64,000 nt of DNA, from NCBI RefSeq assembly GCF_000190695.1, contig NZ_GL870929.1, positions 771,976 through 835,975 of the forward strand. Direction: 5' to 3'. The stretch comes from Kingella denitrificans ATCC 33394 (GTDB lineage Bacteria; Pseudomonadota; Gammaproteobacteria; Burkholderiales; Neisseriaceae). Within the stretch, counting starts at the first letter, position 1; each line of letters starts with the position of its first letter. The position numbers were made by a program, and so were the translations under genes. The notes below the pieces were generated by a model. It saw nothing but the letters and a program-made list of their open reading frames with translations. It ran no database searches and was not told the origin of the DNA. Positions 45,222 through 53,218 of the stretch are shown here, piece by piece.

Positions 45222-45258
45222 AAGCAGCCTGCACCCCTCTCCAAAGTGCAGGCTGCTT
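45222..45258 (+). terminator. DUS inverted pair after sucB
   Basis: AAGCAGCCTGCA (45222-45233) and TGCAGGCTGCTT (45247-45258), 15 bases past the sucB stop. Confidence 0.75.
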
Positions 45259-45296
45259 TCAACCGTTTCATTATTTTGTATTTCCGAAAGAACCCT

Positions 45297-46784
45297 ATGC
45301 ACACCTCCCGCCTTTCCACACTGGCCCTATGCACCCTGTTGGCCGCACTTGCCGCCTGCAAACCAGAGCCCAAAGAAACCGCCGCACGCACGGAAGTTTC
45401 CCAATCGGCCGCCTCGCAGGAATTTGTGCGCCAAACCGAAGCACCGAAGGCGGACGGCACCGTGGGCATGCTGCTGCCCGATTTCGCCCAACTGGTGGCG
45501 CGTGAAGGCGGCTCGGTGGTCAATATTCAGGCACTGCGCGACACCAGCAGCAAACGCAGCGCGCAGGAAAGTGCCGACATCGATGCCTTTTCCGATTTTT
45601 TCAAACGCATCATTCCCGATGATTCGGACGGATTGGACAGCGATAACGAAGCCAACTTCGGCTCCGGCGTGATTATCAGCGAAGACGGCTATATCCTGAC
45701 CAACACCCACGTCGTCAAAGACATGGACAACATCAAAATCACGCTGAACGACAAGCGCGAATACCCTGCCAAACTCATCGGCGCGGACGAAAAATCCGAC
45801 ATTGCCCTGCTGAAAATCGATGCCGCCGATTTGCCCGTGGCCAAGCTGGGCAATCCGAGCGAGCTGAAATCCGGCGAATGGGTGGCCGCCATCGGTGCGC
45901 CCTTCGGTTTCGACAACAGCGTTACCGCAGGCATCGTGTCGGCCAAAAACCGCACCCTGCCCAATGAAAACTACACGCCATTCATTCAAACCGACGTCGC
46001 CATCAACCCCGGCAATTCGGGCGGCCCGCTGTTCAACCTGCGCGGCCAAGTGGTCGGCATCAACTCACAGATTTACAGCCGCAGCGGCGGATTCATGGGC
46101 ATTTCCTTCGCTATCCCGATTGACGTGGCCATGAATGTGGCCGATCAGCTCAAAGCCACCGGCCGTGTGCAGCGCGGACAACTGGGCGTGATGATTCAGG
46201 AAGTCAGCTACAATCTGGCAAAATCGTTCGGCCTGGACAAGCCCACCGGCGCGCTGATTTCCAAAGTCATGCCCGACAGCCCTGCGGCCAAAGCCGGTTT
46301 GCAGGTGGGCGACATTATCCGCAGCGTGAACGGCGAAGAAGTCCGTTCGTCCGGCGACCTGCCTTTGACCATCGGCTCGATTGCGCCGGGCAAAGACGTG
46401 CAGCTGGGCATTTGGCGCAAAGGCGAACAGCTGAACCTGACCGTTACCTTGGCACAGCAGGACAACACTGTGGCGGAGAACGAGCACAACCGGGCAGACA
46501 GCGCGGAAGCGGATAACGACGCCAGCTTCACGCTGCCCGATGCAGGTTTGGGCTTGGTGCTGCAAACAGGCGCTTCGGGCGAATCGTCGCTGGTCGTGAC
46601 CCGTGCGACAGGTGCGGCGGCGCGTGCAGGCTTGCGGCGCGGCGATGTGATTGTCGAAGTGGGCGGCGTGCGCGTGAACAGTCAGGAAAGTTTGGCGGCG
46701 GCATTCAAGCAGGCCGGCAACCAGATTCCCCTGTTGGTGCAGCGCGGCGGCAATTCGCTGTTTTTGGCGTTAATGCTGCCTTAG
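45297..46784 (+). CDS. DegP/DegQ (HtrA) family serine protease, lipoprotein
   Basis: A trypsin-like domain with triad His138 (TNTHVV), Asp168 (SDIALL) and Ser241 (GNSGGP) is followed by two PDZ domains (about 285-375 and 400-495). The N-terminus is a lipoprotein signal, LAALAAC with Cys21, so this HtrA is probably membrane-tethered. It should degrade or chaperone misfolded envelope proteins. The start at 45297 avoids a DUS-coded extension. 495 aa. Confidence 0.93.
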   Translation: MHTSRLSTLALCTLLAALAACKPEPKETAARTEVSQSAASQEFVRQTEAPKADGTVGMLLPDFAQLVAREGGSVVNIQALRDTSSKRSAQESADIDAFSDFFKRIIPDDSDGLDSDNEANFGSGVIISEDGYILTNTHVVKDMDNIKITLNDKREYPAKLIGADEKSDIALLKIDAADLPVAKLGNPSELKSGEWVAAIGAPFGFDNSVTAGIVSAKNRTLPNENYTPFIQTDVAINPGNSGGPLFNLRGQVVGINSQIYSRSGGFMGISFAIPIDVAMNVADQLKATGRVQRGQLGVMIQEVSYNLAKSFGLDKPTGALISKVMPDSPAAKAGLQVGDIIRSVNGEEVRSSGDLPLTIGSIAPGKDVQLGIWRKGEQLNLTVTLAQQDNTVAENEHNRADSAEADNDASFTLPDAGLGLVLQTGASGESSLVVTRATGAAARAGLRRGDVIVEVGGVRVNSQESLAAAFKQAGNQIPLLVQRGGNSLFLALMLP

Positions 46785-46838
46785 CATTTCCATGAGCAGC
46801 ATTTCGGGCTAAAATAAGAACATGATTTGAATGTTACA

Positions 46839-46882
46839 AAAGCAGCCTGCATTTTCTTTCAGCAGGAAAGTGCAGGCTGCTT
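46839..46882 (+). terminator. DUS inverted pair after the HtrA gene
   Basis: AAGCAGCCTGCA (46839-46850) and TGCAGGCTGCTT (46871-46882), 54 bases past the stop. Confidence 0.7.
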
Positions 46883-46924
46883 TTAGCATTGATTTAATTA
46901 AAAAATATGACAAGGACAACCACT

Positions 46925-48091
46925 ATGAAAAAACTCTGCTCCGCCGACCATCCCGTCTGGGCGATGGCATTCCGTCCGTTTTATTTGTTGTGCGCGCTAT
47001 ACGGCGCATTTTCGGTGTTGCTATGGGGCTTCGGCTTCACGGGCACGCGCGCCATCTCGGGCTATCTGTGGCACGCGCACGAAATGGTGTGGGGCTATGC
47101 GGGCGGCATCGTCGTGGCATTCCTGCTCACGGCGGTGGCCACTTGGACGCAGCAGCCGCCCATCCGCGGCAAGTTTTTGATGTGGCTGGTGGGCTTGTGG
47201 CTGGCGGCGCGGCTCACGGCGTTCCTGCCTTGGGGTCTCCCGACCGGTCTGCTGGGTACGGCATTTTTCTGGCTGGGCGCATACGGCATGTGGCAGTCGG
47301 TTTGGGCCAGCCGCAACACGCGCAACTATATCGCCGTTGCCGCCATCGTATTGCTGGGTTGCAGCCATCTGGCGTTCCACTATTACGCATGGGCCGGCGA
47401 AACCGAAACCTTGCGCACGGGGCTGTCGGCAGGCATTGTGATGGTGGCAGGCTTTATCGGCTTAATCGGCAACCGCATTATCCCGTTCTTCACCGCGCGC
47501 CGTTTGAACACGCCGCAAGTGCAAACCCCGATGAATGCCATGTTGGCCGCATTGGTGCTGCCGATGGCCGCCACCGCGCTGATGATGACACACACCGCCG
47601 TCGCACTGGCCGCATGGTTGATTCTGGGTGCAGGCTGCTTGGGCTGTATCCAAAGCTACCGCTGGTTTAACCGCGGCATTTTGGGCGAACCCATGCTGTG
47701 GACGCTGCATTTGGGCTATGCCGCTTCATCGCTCGGCATGGTGGTGCTGGCCGTTTCCTTTGCCGCCCCTTCGCTGCAAAGTTTGGGCGTGCACTTGCTG
47801 GCCGTCGGCGGCATCGGCTTGCTGACCATCAGCATGATGGTGCGTACCGCGCTGGGACACACCGCCCGCCCGCTCTACCCCGCACCCGCCGGCATGGGCA
47901 CCGCGTTCTGGCTGATGGTCGCCGCCACCGCCGTGCGCGCATTGGCCGCCGTCATGGCCTTTGTCAATGCCACGGCATACACCCACAGCATCCGCCTGTC
48001 CGCCTCCTTGTTCGCCGCATCGCTGCTGCTGTATTTCTGGCGTTACCGCCCATGGCTGACGCAACCGCGCCTTGACGGTAAAGCAGGGTAA
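46925..48091 (+). CDS. nnrS: NnrS family haem-copper membrane protein
   Basis: About twelve hydrophobic segments in 388 aa and the family blocks FRPFYLLCALYGAFSVLLWG, WHAHEMVWGYAGGIVVAFLLTA and GNRIIPFFTARR identify NnrS, a haem- and copper-containing protein linked with nitric oxide tolerance and denitrification. Conserved histidines in WHAHEMVWG and SHLAFHYY are likely ligands. No nor or nir gene is in the window. The start at 46925 follows AAGGACAACC. Confidence 0.92.
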   Translation: MKKLCSADHPVWAMAFRPFYLLCALYGAFSVLLWGFGFTGTRAISGYLWHAHEMVWGYAGGIVVAFLLTAVATWTQQPPIRGKFLMWLVGLWLAARLTAFLPWGLPTGLLGTAFFWLGAYGMWQSVWASRNTRNYIAVAAIVLLGCSHLAFHYYAWAGETETLRTGLSAGIVMVAGFIGLIGNRIIPFFTARRLNTPQVQTPMNAMLAALVLPMAATALMMTHTAVALAAWLILGAGCLGCIQSYRWFNRGILGEPMLWTLHLGYAASSLGMVVLAVSFAAPSLQSLGVHLLAVGGIGLLTISMMVRTALGHTARPLYPAPAGMGTAFWLMVAATAVRALAAVMAFVNATAYTHSIRLSASLFAASLLLYFWRYRPWLTQPRLDGKAG

Positions 48092-48098
48092 AGATAAG

Positions 48099-48133
48099 TG
48101 CAGGCTGCTTGAATATCCGCCAAGCAGCCTGCA
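48099..48133 (+). terminator. DUS inverted pair after nnrS
   Basis: TGCAGGCTGCTT (48099-48110) and AAGCAGCCTGCA (48122-48133) are followed by TTTTT. Confidence 0.75.
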
Positions 48134-48170
48134 GTTTTTATCCATCACACCATTCATAACGGGCACACTC

Positions 48171-48659
48171 ATGACAGCACTCATCCTCCTCGCCATCCTC
48201 CTCATCCTTATCGGCGTATCCGGCACCCTGCTCCCCGCGCTGCCCGGCCTGCCCTTTCTGTTTGCCGGCACATGGCTGCTGGCCTACAGCCAAGATTATT
48301 CGGTCATCGGCTCGTTTTCCGTGCTAATTGTCGGCGTGATTTGCGCCTTCGGCATGGCGATGGACTTTATGGCCGGCGTGCTGGGTGCCAAATACACCGG
48401 CGCCAGCAAAGAAGCGCTTTGGGGTGCGGCCATCGGCGGCGTGGCGGGCATATTCTTCAGCATTCCCGGCATGATTTTCGGGCCCCTTTTGGGCGCGGCT
48501 CTCGGCGAATTTCTGGACAAACGCAACCTGCTGCTGGCCGGCAAAGTCGGTATCGGCACGCTGATTGGCTTCATCTTGGGCACGATTGCCAAAATCGGCG
48601 CCGCGCTGGTGGTGCTGCTTATTATTTTGGCGCAATATATCGGCCATTGGGTAGCATAA
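48171..48659 (+). CDS. DUF456 family membrane protein
   Basis: A 162-aa Gly-rich membrane protein of four or five helices. The pattern GTLLPALPGLPFLFAGTW near the start, and GAAIGGVAGIFFSIPGMIFGPLLGAALGEF in the middle, is the DUF456 signature. Its function is not known. The ATG at 48171 is chosen over a longer frame that runs through a DUS pair. Confidence 0.85.
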   Translation: MTALILLAILLILIGVSGTLLPALPGLPFLFAGTWLLAYSQDYSVIGSFSVLIVGVICAFGMAMDFMAGVLGAKYTGASKEALWGAAIGGVAGIFFSIPGMIFGPLLGAALGEFLDKRNLLLAGKVGIGTLIGFILGTIAKIGAALVVLLIILAQYIGHWVA

Positions 48660-48680
48660 ATACAGTGTCTGCCAATCAAA

Positions 48681-48720
48681 AAGCAGCCTGCACTGTCCTG
48701 AAACGGGGTGCAGGCTGCGT
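48681..48720 (+). terminator. DUS inverted pair after the DUF456 gene
   Basis: AAGCAGCCTGCA (48681-48692) and TGCAGGCTGCGT (48709-48720; one mismatch). This is the last DUS pair before the AT-rich toxin-immunity island. Confidence 0.65.
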
Positions 48721-48778
48721 TTGTATTGAAGATATTGCACCCAAACGGCTATCCGTTCGGATCGTTTTGTTTGCAGCC

Positions 48779-48862
48779 TTTAGAAAAACATTAACGGGAA
48801 CTAACCGTTCAAATATTGGAATTATTCCTAGTGAGATACGAAATAAAATGGAGGTAACATGA
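48779..48862 (+). pseudogene. Possible tail of a lost toxin gene
   Basis: An open frame ending FRKTLTGTNRSNIGIIPSEI onward stops at 48860-48862, overlapping the immunity gene start by ATGA. This is the coupling seen between polymorphic toxins and their immunity genes. Upstream the frame runs into the DUS hairpin, so if it is a toxin tip only the last 25-30 codons remain. The evidence is weak. Confidence 0.25.
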
Positions 48863-49326
48863 TATTTGGGAACAAAGATAAATTTGCGATCGAAATAAAA
48901 AAACCAACTATCCCATATGATAAGGTACTGATGCCATTAATTATCTGGTTAAATGCCAATCCCGTTGGGACTTTTGAGGATTGGACTTACATTCCAGTAT
49001 TTATCGGCAGATTAAAACGAGCTATCAATACTCCATTAAAATTACCAGAGAAAATAAAGAAATGTAAAGTACCTAAGATATTTAATTATCTGAACGACTC
49101 CGATATAGCCAGTCAGTATTCACTAGGACTGGGTGATTCTTTTGATGATTACCATATGTATTTTTACCATATAGAGGATGATATTTTTCTTATTGCTAAG
49201 CTCAAAAAAATTACTGTATTTAAATATAAAGACAAAGATAAAAGCAATATATATTTTTTATGTATTAATAAATATGTTCTGGAAAAAATCGTGCTTGAAT
49301 TTGAGAGGGGGTTACATATGGATTAA
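48859..49326 (+). CDS. Imm42-like immunity protein (155 aa)
   Basis: The opening MIFGNKDKFAIEIK with a following acidic, Trp- and Phe-rich body recalls the Imm42 family of polymorphic-toxin immunity proteins; this is from memory of the family start and is not certain. A GGAGGT ribosome site precedes it. The gene is clearly richer in A+T than its neighbours, with many AAA and ATA codons, suggesting transfer. It would neutralise a toxin whose gene is no longer intact here. Confidence 0.6.
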   Translation: MIFGNKDKFAIEIKKPTIPYDKVLMPLIIWLNANPVGTFEDWTYIPVFIGRLKRAINTPLKLPEKIKKCKVPKIFNYLNDSDIASQYSLGLGDSFDDYHMYFYHIEDDIFLIAKLKKITVFKYKDKDKSNIYFLCINKYVLEKIVLEFERGLHMD

Positions 49327-49347
49327 ATAGTGCAATTTCATGAATAG

Positions 49348-49521
49348 GATAATGATTTACAAGAGTTGGTTAATACTGATCATTCATTGCCAAAGAGTGT
49401 GCGCATGGATAATAACACCAATACAGTGCCACCAAGGGGCGGAAAGATGGAAGCGAGAATGGCCCGGTTCAAAGACCGCAACACCCAGCTCATTCCAACA
49501 ACATCGGTAGAAACAACTTAA
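49348..49521 (+). pseudogene. Frameshifted linker fragment of a polymorphic toxin
   Basis: An open stretch without a convincing start reads DNNTNTVPPRGGKMEARMAR and then FKDRNTQLI before a stop at 49519-49521. A single-base shift near 49487-49493 (the CAGCTCATTCC region) would join it to the next frame, HSNNIGRNNLNYNVGLQQRV. It therefore looks like the pre-toxin linker of the toxin domain that follows. Confidence 0.5.
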
Positions 49522-49529
49522 ACTACAAT

Positions 49530-49886
49530 GTGGGGCTGCAACAAAGGGTTAGTAATAATAATGGTACGCCTACGCGATCTCCGAATCCATTGGATAATCC
49601 GAATGCTAGACAAGTATCGATAAGAAAGTTTCCTAAAACAGGCGAAAAGTCTGATGCGATTCTTTATCGTGCGGATCATGATGGCAGCATTACCAGCTAT
49701 GCTACGTATGATAATAAAGGCATGATTGTCAAGAGAGTAGATATGAAGAGGAAAGCGCATAATGATATTACAACTCCACATGTTGTTGAATGGGGTAGGA
49801 ATACCAAAGCTTCTGATGGTGTCGAGAGAGTAACCTCTCCAAGGGAAAACCCAAGAAAACCTCGCCCTAATGAATTACAATACTAA
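49530..49886 (+). CDS. Orphan polymorphic toxin C-terminal domain (Ntox24-like)
   Basis: Residues 38-118 resemble toxin type 24 domains: ILYRADHDGSITSYATYDN, then GMIVKRVDM and a conserved His-Asn-Asp-Ile-Thr-Thr-Pro-His-Val-Val-Glu core. The name is from memory and unverified. The nominal GTG start at 49530 is not a true gene start: the frame stays open upstream and the N-terminal delivery part is missing. The gene is followed 20 bases on by a likely immunity gene. It may be a silent cassette used by recombination with a full-length toxin gene elsewhere. Confidence 0.6.
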   Translation: MGLQQRVSNNNGTPTRSPNPLDNPNARQVSIRKFPKTGEKSDAILYRADHDGSITSYATYDNKGMIVKRVDMKRKAHNDITTPHVVEWGRNTKASDGVERVTSPRENPRKPRPNELQY

Positions 49887-49906
49887 AAACCAAAAGGAAA
49901 TAACTG

Positions 49907-50371
49907 ATGAACTTAAATTGGAAATACAAACAATGGAGAGATTCTCAACTTCCAGGTTCTGAGTATCTAGGAATAGATGACTATATTGGCCAAGAAATAT
50001 ATATGGAAGATATTGAAATAATTGGAAATATTTTATATCCATATACTATTGAACATAATGGCGGGGTTATTTTTGCAGGATTAGCTTTAACAGAACAAGA
50101 TTTTGAGTTAAAGAAACACAGGTTTGATAAGTTTCTTTCGCATAGCCACTCTGTTTCTGATGCCGAAAAAATTATCAATGAATTCCGGTTATACGATATT
50201 TTCTTTGGAACTTCAGACAATTCTAGCGATGAAACTTATCAAAATGTGGCTGAAATGATTAAAAAATGCTGGGAGTACCATTTGTTAAGGACATATCCAG
50301 ATAAAAAATTCATTGTTGAAATTAGTGGAGAATATGAACAGTTTGGTATTACGTTTTATCAAGAACCCTAA
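49907..50371 (+). CDS. Probable immunity protein to the upstream toxin domain (154 aa)
   Basis: An acidic, AT-rich gene placed 20 bases after the toxin domain with an AAAAGGAAA ribosome site, as immunity genes are. The sequence (MNLNWKYKQWRDSQLP start, FAGLALTEQDFELKKHRF in the middle) has no signal or membrane segment, so it would act in the cytoplasm. I cannot name its family; the role comes from position, size and charge. Confidence 0.6.
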   Translation: MNLNWKYKQWRDSQLPGSEYLGIDDYIGQEIYMEDIEIIGNILYPYTIEHNGGVIFAGLALTEQDFELKKHRFDKFLSHSHSVSDAEKIINEFRLYDIFFGTSDNSSDETYQNVAEMIKKCWEYHLLRTYPDKKFIVEISGEYEQFGITFYQEP

Positions 50372-50409
50372 GCAAACGTAGGATAGGTACTTGCTGCTCA
50401 CGCGTTCCA

Positions 50410-50718
50410 TTCCCTAAAGCAGTAGCAACCACGGTAAGTCAAGTCTTTACCGAGTGGAAGCAATCATATATTGTCGGGTCTAGAAACAGAGTTACGACAA
50501 TTGAACGTTTCTTGGTTGAACGCAATCCCGGCCCGGAAAACAAAGAACCGTGGGCGGGCAAACGCAATCCCAATCACCCGAATTACGACCCCAATTATGT
50601 GCCGTATCATATGCGCGACACCAATGGTAAGAAAGGAAATAACCTATGTTTATTGGAATTGGAATGCAATGCGGCTATAAAACTGATAAACGTTTTGGGC
50701 AATATCATATTTTATTAA
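50410..50718 (+). pseudogene. Second orphan toxin-tip fragment
   Basis: The frame is open without a start codon from before 50410 and reads AVATTVSQVFTEWKQSY, then IERFLVERNPGPENKEPWAG and HPNYDPNYVPYHMRDT, ending at 50718. The mix of a linker and an Asn/Pro-rich block is typical of toxin C-termini swapped by recombination. It overlaps the next (immunity-like) frame at 50646. No N-terminal part is present. Confidence 0.45.
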
Positions 50719-51094
50719 ATAGAATATTCAATCAAAATAAAGAAGAACCATGCATCCATTTTAAAACCCTGCATGAATTTTCCATTATATTCAGGGTGGC
50801 AGGGGGGAGAGATTGATTTTGATGGTGGTGAGAGGCCGGAACGTTTAAGAAAAGGACGCAATCAGCCTTACTATACAATCGACTTGGTCATTCCCGAAAA
50901 AAAACTGGCCTGAAAAAACCGAAACCGAACTGCGCGAATATGTCGCACAAGGCGTTCGGGACTGCTTTGCCTTGTTGCGGGACAAAGCGGTTAAAGCCGG
51001 CAAAGTCAAAGATGTGGCAAAGCTGGATGCCGATTTTGAACAAGGCATGGTGCAATTTTTAACCCTGCCTTTGCCAGAACTACCAAAATATTGA
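50646..51094 (+). pseudogene. Frameshifted immunity-like gene
   Basis: An ATG at 50646 with an AAAGGAAA site starts MFIGIGMQCGYKTDKRFGQY. The useful frame then shifts near 50775-50800 to read MNFPLYSGWQGGEIDFDGG onward (ATG at 50773), and shifts again in a run of eight A residues (50897-50904) to NWPEKTETELREYVAQGVRD, finishing LPELPKY at 51094. Removing one A restores the second join. The gene is therefore broken, or phase-variable at the A run. Confidence 0.55.
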
Positions 51095-51225
51095 CCAACA
51101 AGCATAGATTAGCTATTTGTAGCGGCATATCCTGTATCTGCAAAAGCAGCCTAAAAATCTCTCTTCGGCAGCCAAACAAGTAGATTCCAATGCCATCAAC
51201 AGACGGGTTGGTCGCCGTTCATAAC

Positions 51226-51594
51226 TCATCCTTGTATTTCAATACCTTTACTGCGCAGATTTGCCAAGCATTCGGCAAGGTAATCATCGTCATGTTCGTC
51301 ATAAATCGGGCTGCCGACAGGTTCTTCCGCCAAATCGGGATAGGACGGGCAGGTGTTGCCGCGATGGTTTTTATCGCGCCACGCGGGATCTGGCCGGTAG
51401 CCGCGCTGCTGCATTTCGTCCATGATGAGAACGTGATAGGCGTAGAGCAGATAGGGGCTGTGGGCGAAGACGTAGTTGACGGTGGCGTGCGGCCGGCCCC
51501 AGCCGTTGCCGCGCAGGGCGGCGCATTCGCGGTGTTGGCCGAGTAGTTGGGCGCGGGGGAGTTGGGGAATAAGGGCTTGGTGCCACAGGCGCAT
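51226..51594 (-). CDS. Pyrimidine dimer DNA glycosylase (T4 endonuclease V family)
   Basis: MRLWHQALIPQLPRAQLLGQ and HRECAALRGNGWGR match the conserved N-terminus of the DenV-like pyrimidine-dimer glycosylase family (PF03013/TIGR02328). These enzymes cut UV-damaged DNA at thymine dimers. The start at 51594 follows a DUS pair upstream. 122 aa, normal for the short bacterial form. Confidence 0.85.
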   Translation of the reverse strand: MRLWHQALIPQLPRAQLLGQHRECAALRGNGWGRPHATVNYVFAHSPYLLYAYHVLIMDEMQQRGYRPDPAWRDKNHRGNTCPSYPDLAEEPVGSPIYDEHDDDYLAECLANLRSKGIEIQG

Positions 51595-51615
51595 AAATGG
51601 AGTCTCTGTAAAAAG

Positions 51616-51652
51616 TGCAGGCTGCTTTTTGGCAATGGAAAAGCAGCCTGCA
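51616..51652. terminator. DUS inverted pair between two minus-strand genes
   Basis: TGCAGGCTGCTT (51616-51627) and AAGCAGCCTGCA (51641-51652) lie just after the stop of the exported-protein gene at 51661. Confidence 0.7.
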
Positions 51653-51660
51653 CATTATTT

Positions 51661-52017
51661 TCAATCGATGGCGCGGTATTCGCCCGTCCATTCGCCATTG
51701 GGCGCGGCGGCATCGGTTTTCATTTTTCCGCTGCGCCGGTCGATTTCATAACTGAACAAACGCGGAGCGGTTGTCGGGTCGCCGCCACATTGGGCATCGT
51801 GTTTTTCGCGCACGTCTACCATGTAGCCGTTTCTAGTTTTCTCGGCCATAAACATCAAGCATTCGGTTTTCAGGCTGGTCAGCCGATTGCGTGCCACGGA
51901 TTCGGACACGCGCTGAATCGCCTGCTCTTCGCTGCGAACGCTTTTGGCATGTGTGGGCAGAGCGGTAATGGCCGACAGGACGGCGAAACAATAGATGTAG
52001 ATGGATTTCAATTTCAT
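51661..52017 (-). CDS. Small exported protein of unknown function (118 aa)
   Basis: A signal peptide ends at THA (about residue 24). The mature part is about 94 aa, charged, with two cysteines (about residues 54 and 77) that could form a disulfide, and an AEKTRNGYMVDVREKHDAQC stretch followed by LFSYEIDRRSGKM. It could be a small PepSY-like or inhibitor fold, but I do not recognise the family. Confidence 0.7.
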   Translation of the reverse strand: MKLKSIYIYCFAVLSAITALPTHAKSVRSEEQAIQRVSESVARNRLTSLKTECLMFMAEKTRNGYMVDVREKHDAQCGGDPTTAPRLFSYEIDRRSGKMKTDAAAPNGEWTGEYRAID

Positions 52018-52048
52018 CGTATTTCCTTATCTTGCACTGCAAAAGAAC

Positions 52049-52081
52049 AGGCAGCCTGCACATTGGACATGCAGGCTGCCT
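52049..52081. repeat. Inverted pair of the AGGCAGCCTGCA form of DUS
   Basis: AGGCAGCCTGCA (52049-52060) faces TGCAGGCTGCCT (52070-52081). Both carry G rather than A at the second position, unlike the usual pair in this window. It lies directly after leuD (minus strand). Confidence 0.75.
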
Positions 52082-52087
52082 GCCGAT

Positions 52088-52729
52088 TCAGCCGTTAAAC
52101 AGCCAAGGCTGGCTTTGGCGGCGTTGCGTTTCAAACGCCTTGATGTCATCCGCATGCTGCAAGGTCAGGCCGATTTCGTCCAAACCGTTGAGCAGGCAGT
52201 GTTTGCGGTGTTCGGTAATGTCGAACTCAAAGGTTTCGCCGCTCGGTGTGGTTACGGTTTGTTGTTCCAAATCAATGCTTAGCTGATAGCCCTCGGCAGC
52301 ATACACTTCTTGGAACAGCCGCTCCACCTGCTCTTCGGTCAGCACAATCGGCAGCAGGCCGTTTTTGTAGCAGTTGTTGAAGAAGATGTCGGCAAAGCTG
52401 GGGGCGATGACGGCGCGGAAGCCGTAGTCGTCGAGCGCCCAAGGGGCGTGTTCGCGCGAGGAGCCGCAGCCGAAGTTTTTACGCGTGAGCAGGATTTGCG
52501 CGCCTTGGTAGCGCGGTTGGTTCAACGAAAAATCGGGATTGAGCGGGCGCTTGCTGTTGTCCATGCCCGGCTCGCCGTGGTCGAGATAGCGCCATTCGTC
52601 AAAGCAATTCACGCCAAAGCCGCTGCGTTTGATGGATTTGAGGAATTGTTTGGGGATAATCGCATCGGTGTCCACATTGACGCGGTCGAGCGGTGCGACG
52701 ATGGCGGTAAGTTGGGTAAAGGCTTTCAT
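52088..52729 (-). CDS. leuD: 3-isopropylmalate dehydratase small subunit
   Basis: LeuD with LeuC isomerises isopropylmalate in leucine synthesis. DRVNVDTDAIIPKQFLKSI, the RKNFGCGSSREHAPWAL block and NNCYKNGLLPIVL are all conserved. The start at 52729 is canonical (MKAFTQLTAIVAPLDRVN). 213 aa. A tiny lipoprotein gene precedes it on the same strand; leuC would be expected further upstream but is not in the window. Confidence 0.96.
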   Translation of the reverse strand: MKAFTQLTAIVAPLDRVNVDTDAIIPKQFLKSIKRSGFGVNCFDEWRYLDHGEPGMDNSKRPLNPDFSLNQPRYQGAQILLTRKNFGCGSSREHAPWALDDYGFRAVIAPSFADIFFNNCYKNGLLPIVLTEEQVERLFQEVYAAEGYQLSIDLEQQTVTTPSGETFEFDITEHRKHCLLNGLDEIGLTLQHADDIKAFETQRRQSQPWLFNG

Positions 52730-52753
52730 GGGAATCGTGCTTTGCCATCGGCA

Positions 52754-52876
52754 TTATTGCTGGTTGGAATATTGGACTTTTTCCCAAGATGTGGCATCGC
52801 TGCTGATGTGCGCGCGGGTGTCGGCGCAGGCAGCCAAAATCAAAGCGGCAACGGCAAGAATGATGGTTTTTTTCAT
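52754..52876 (-). CDS. Very small lipoprotein (40 aa)
   Basis: MKKTIILAVAALILAAC gives a clear lipobox with Cys17, followed by only 23 residues (ADTRAHISSDATSWEKVQYS and three more). The ribosome site on the minus strand is AAGGAAGTTTAAC. It lies 24 bases before leuD and may be co-transcribed with it. Short lipoproteins of this sort sit among leu genes in Neisseria as I recall; the function is unknown. Confidence 0.75.
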   Translation of the reverse strand: MKKTIILAVAALILAACADTRAHISSDATSWEKVQYSNQQ

Positions 52877-52983
52877 GTTAAACTTCCTTATATTTCAAAA
52901 TATTAAAAGTGCAGGCTGCTTTTATCCCCGCACAGTAAAATGCCCCGCGCAAACGGGACATTCTACATTCGCATCACAAATGA

Positions 52984-53130
52984 TTAGTGGCTCATTTTTT
53001 GTTGCACGTTTTCAGCACCGCTGCTCACAGCACCGCCCAGCGCGCTTACATCACGACCTGCACCAGAAATGGTGTTACATGCAGACAAAGCCATCAGAGA
53101 AACAATAGCCAACAAAGTCAATTTTTTCAT
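52984..53130 (-). CDS. Entericidin A/B family lipoprotein (48 aa)
   Basis: MKKLTLLAIVSLMALSAC is a lipoprotein signal with Cys18; the mature part NTISGAGRDVSALGGAVSSG with GAENVQQKMSH follows the entericidin pattern (NTxxGxGxDVxxxG, then GxxIxxAA-like). A ribosome site AAGGAG lies before the start at 53130. Entericidins are small cell-envelope lipoproteins, in E. coli an antidote/toxin pair; only one is present here. Confidence 0.85.
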   Translation of the reverse strand: MKKLTLLAIVSLMALSACNTISGAGRDVSALGGAVSSGAENVQQKMSH

Positions 53131-53218
53131 TTTGAGCTCCTTAAAAAATATAAATAATATGCAGAAACTGCGCGCCTATCATAAAGGCTGACCGTAAAAA
53201 AGACAAGTTTATTTTGGG

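Noticed and set aside
46831..47670. Open frame of 279 codons overlapping nnrS
   Set aside because: It starts inside a DUS hairpin and has an Arg/His-rich shadow composition; the NnrS frame is well supported.
49530..49532. GTG at 49530 as the true start of the toxin gene
   Set aside because: The frame stays open upstream, there is no ribosome site, and the linker fragment just before joins by one shift; it is a truncated cassette.
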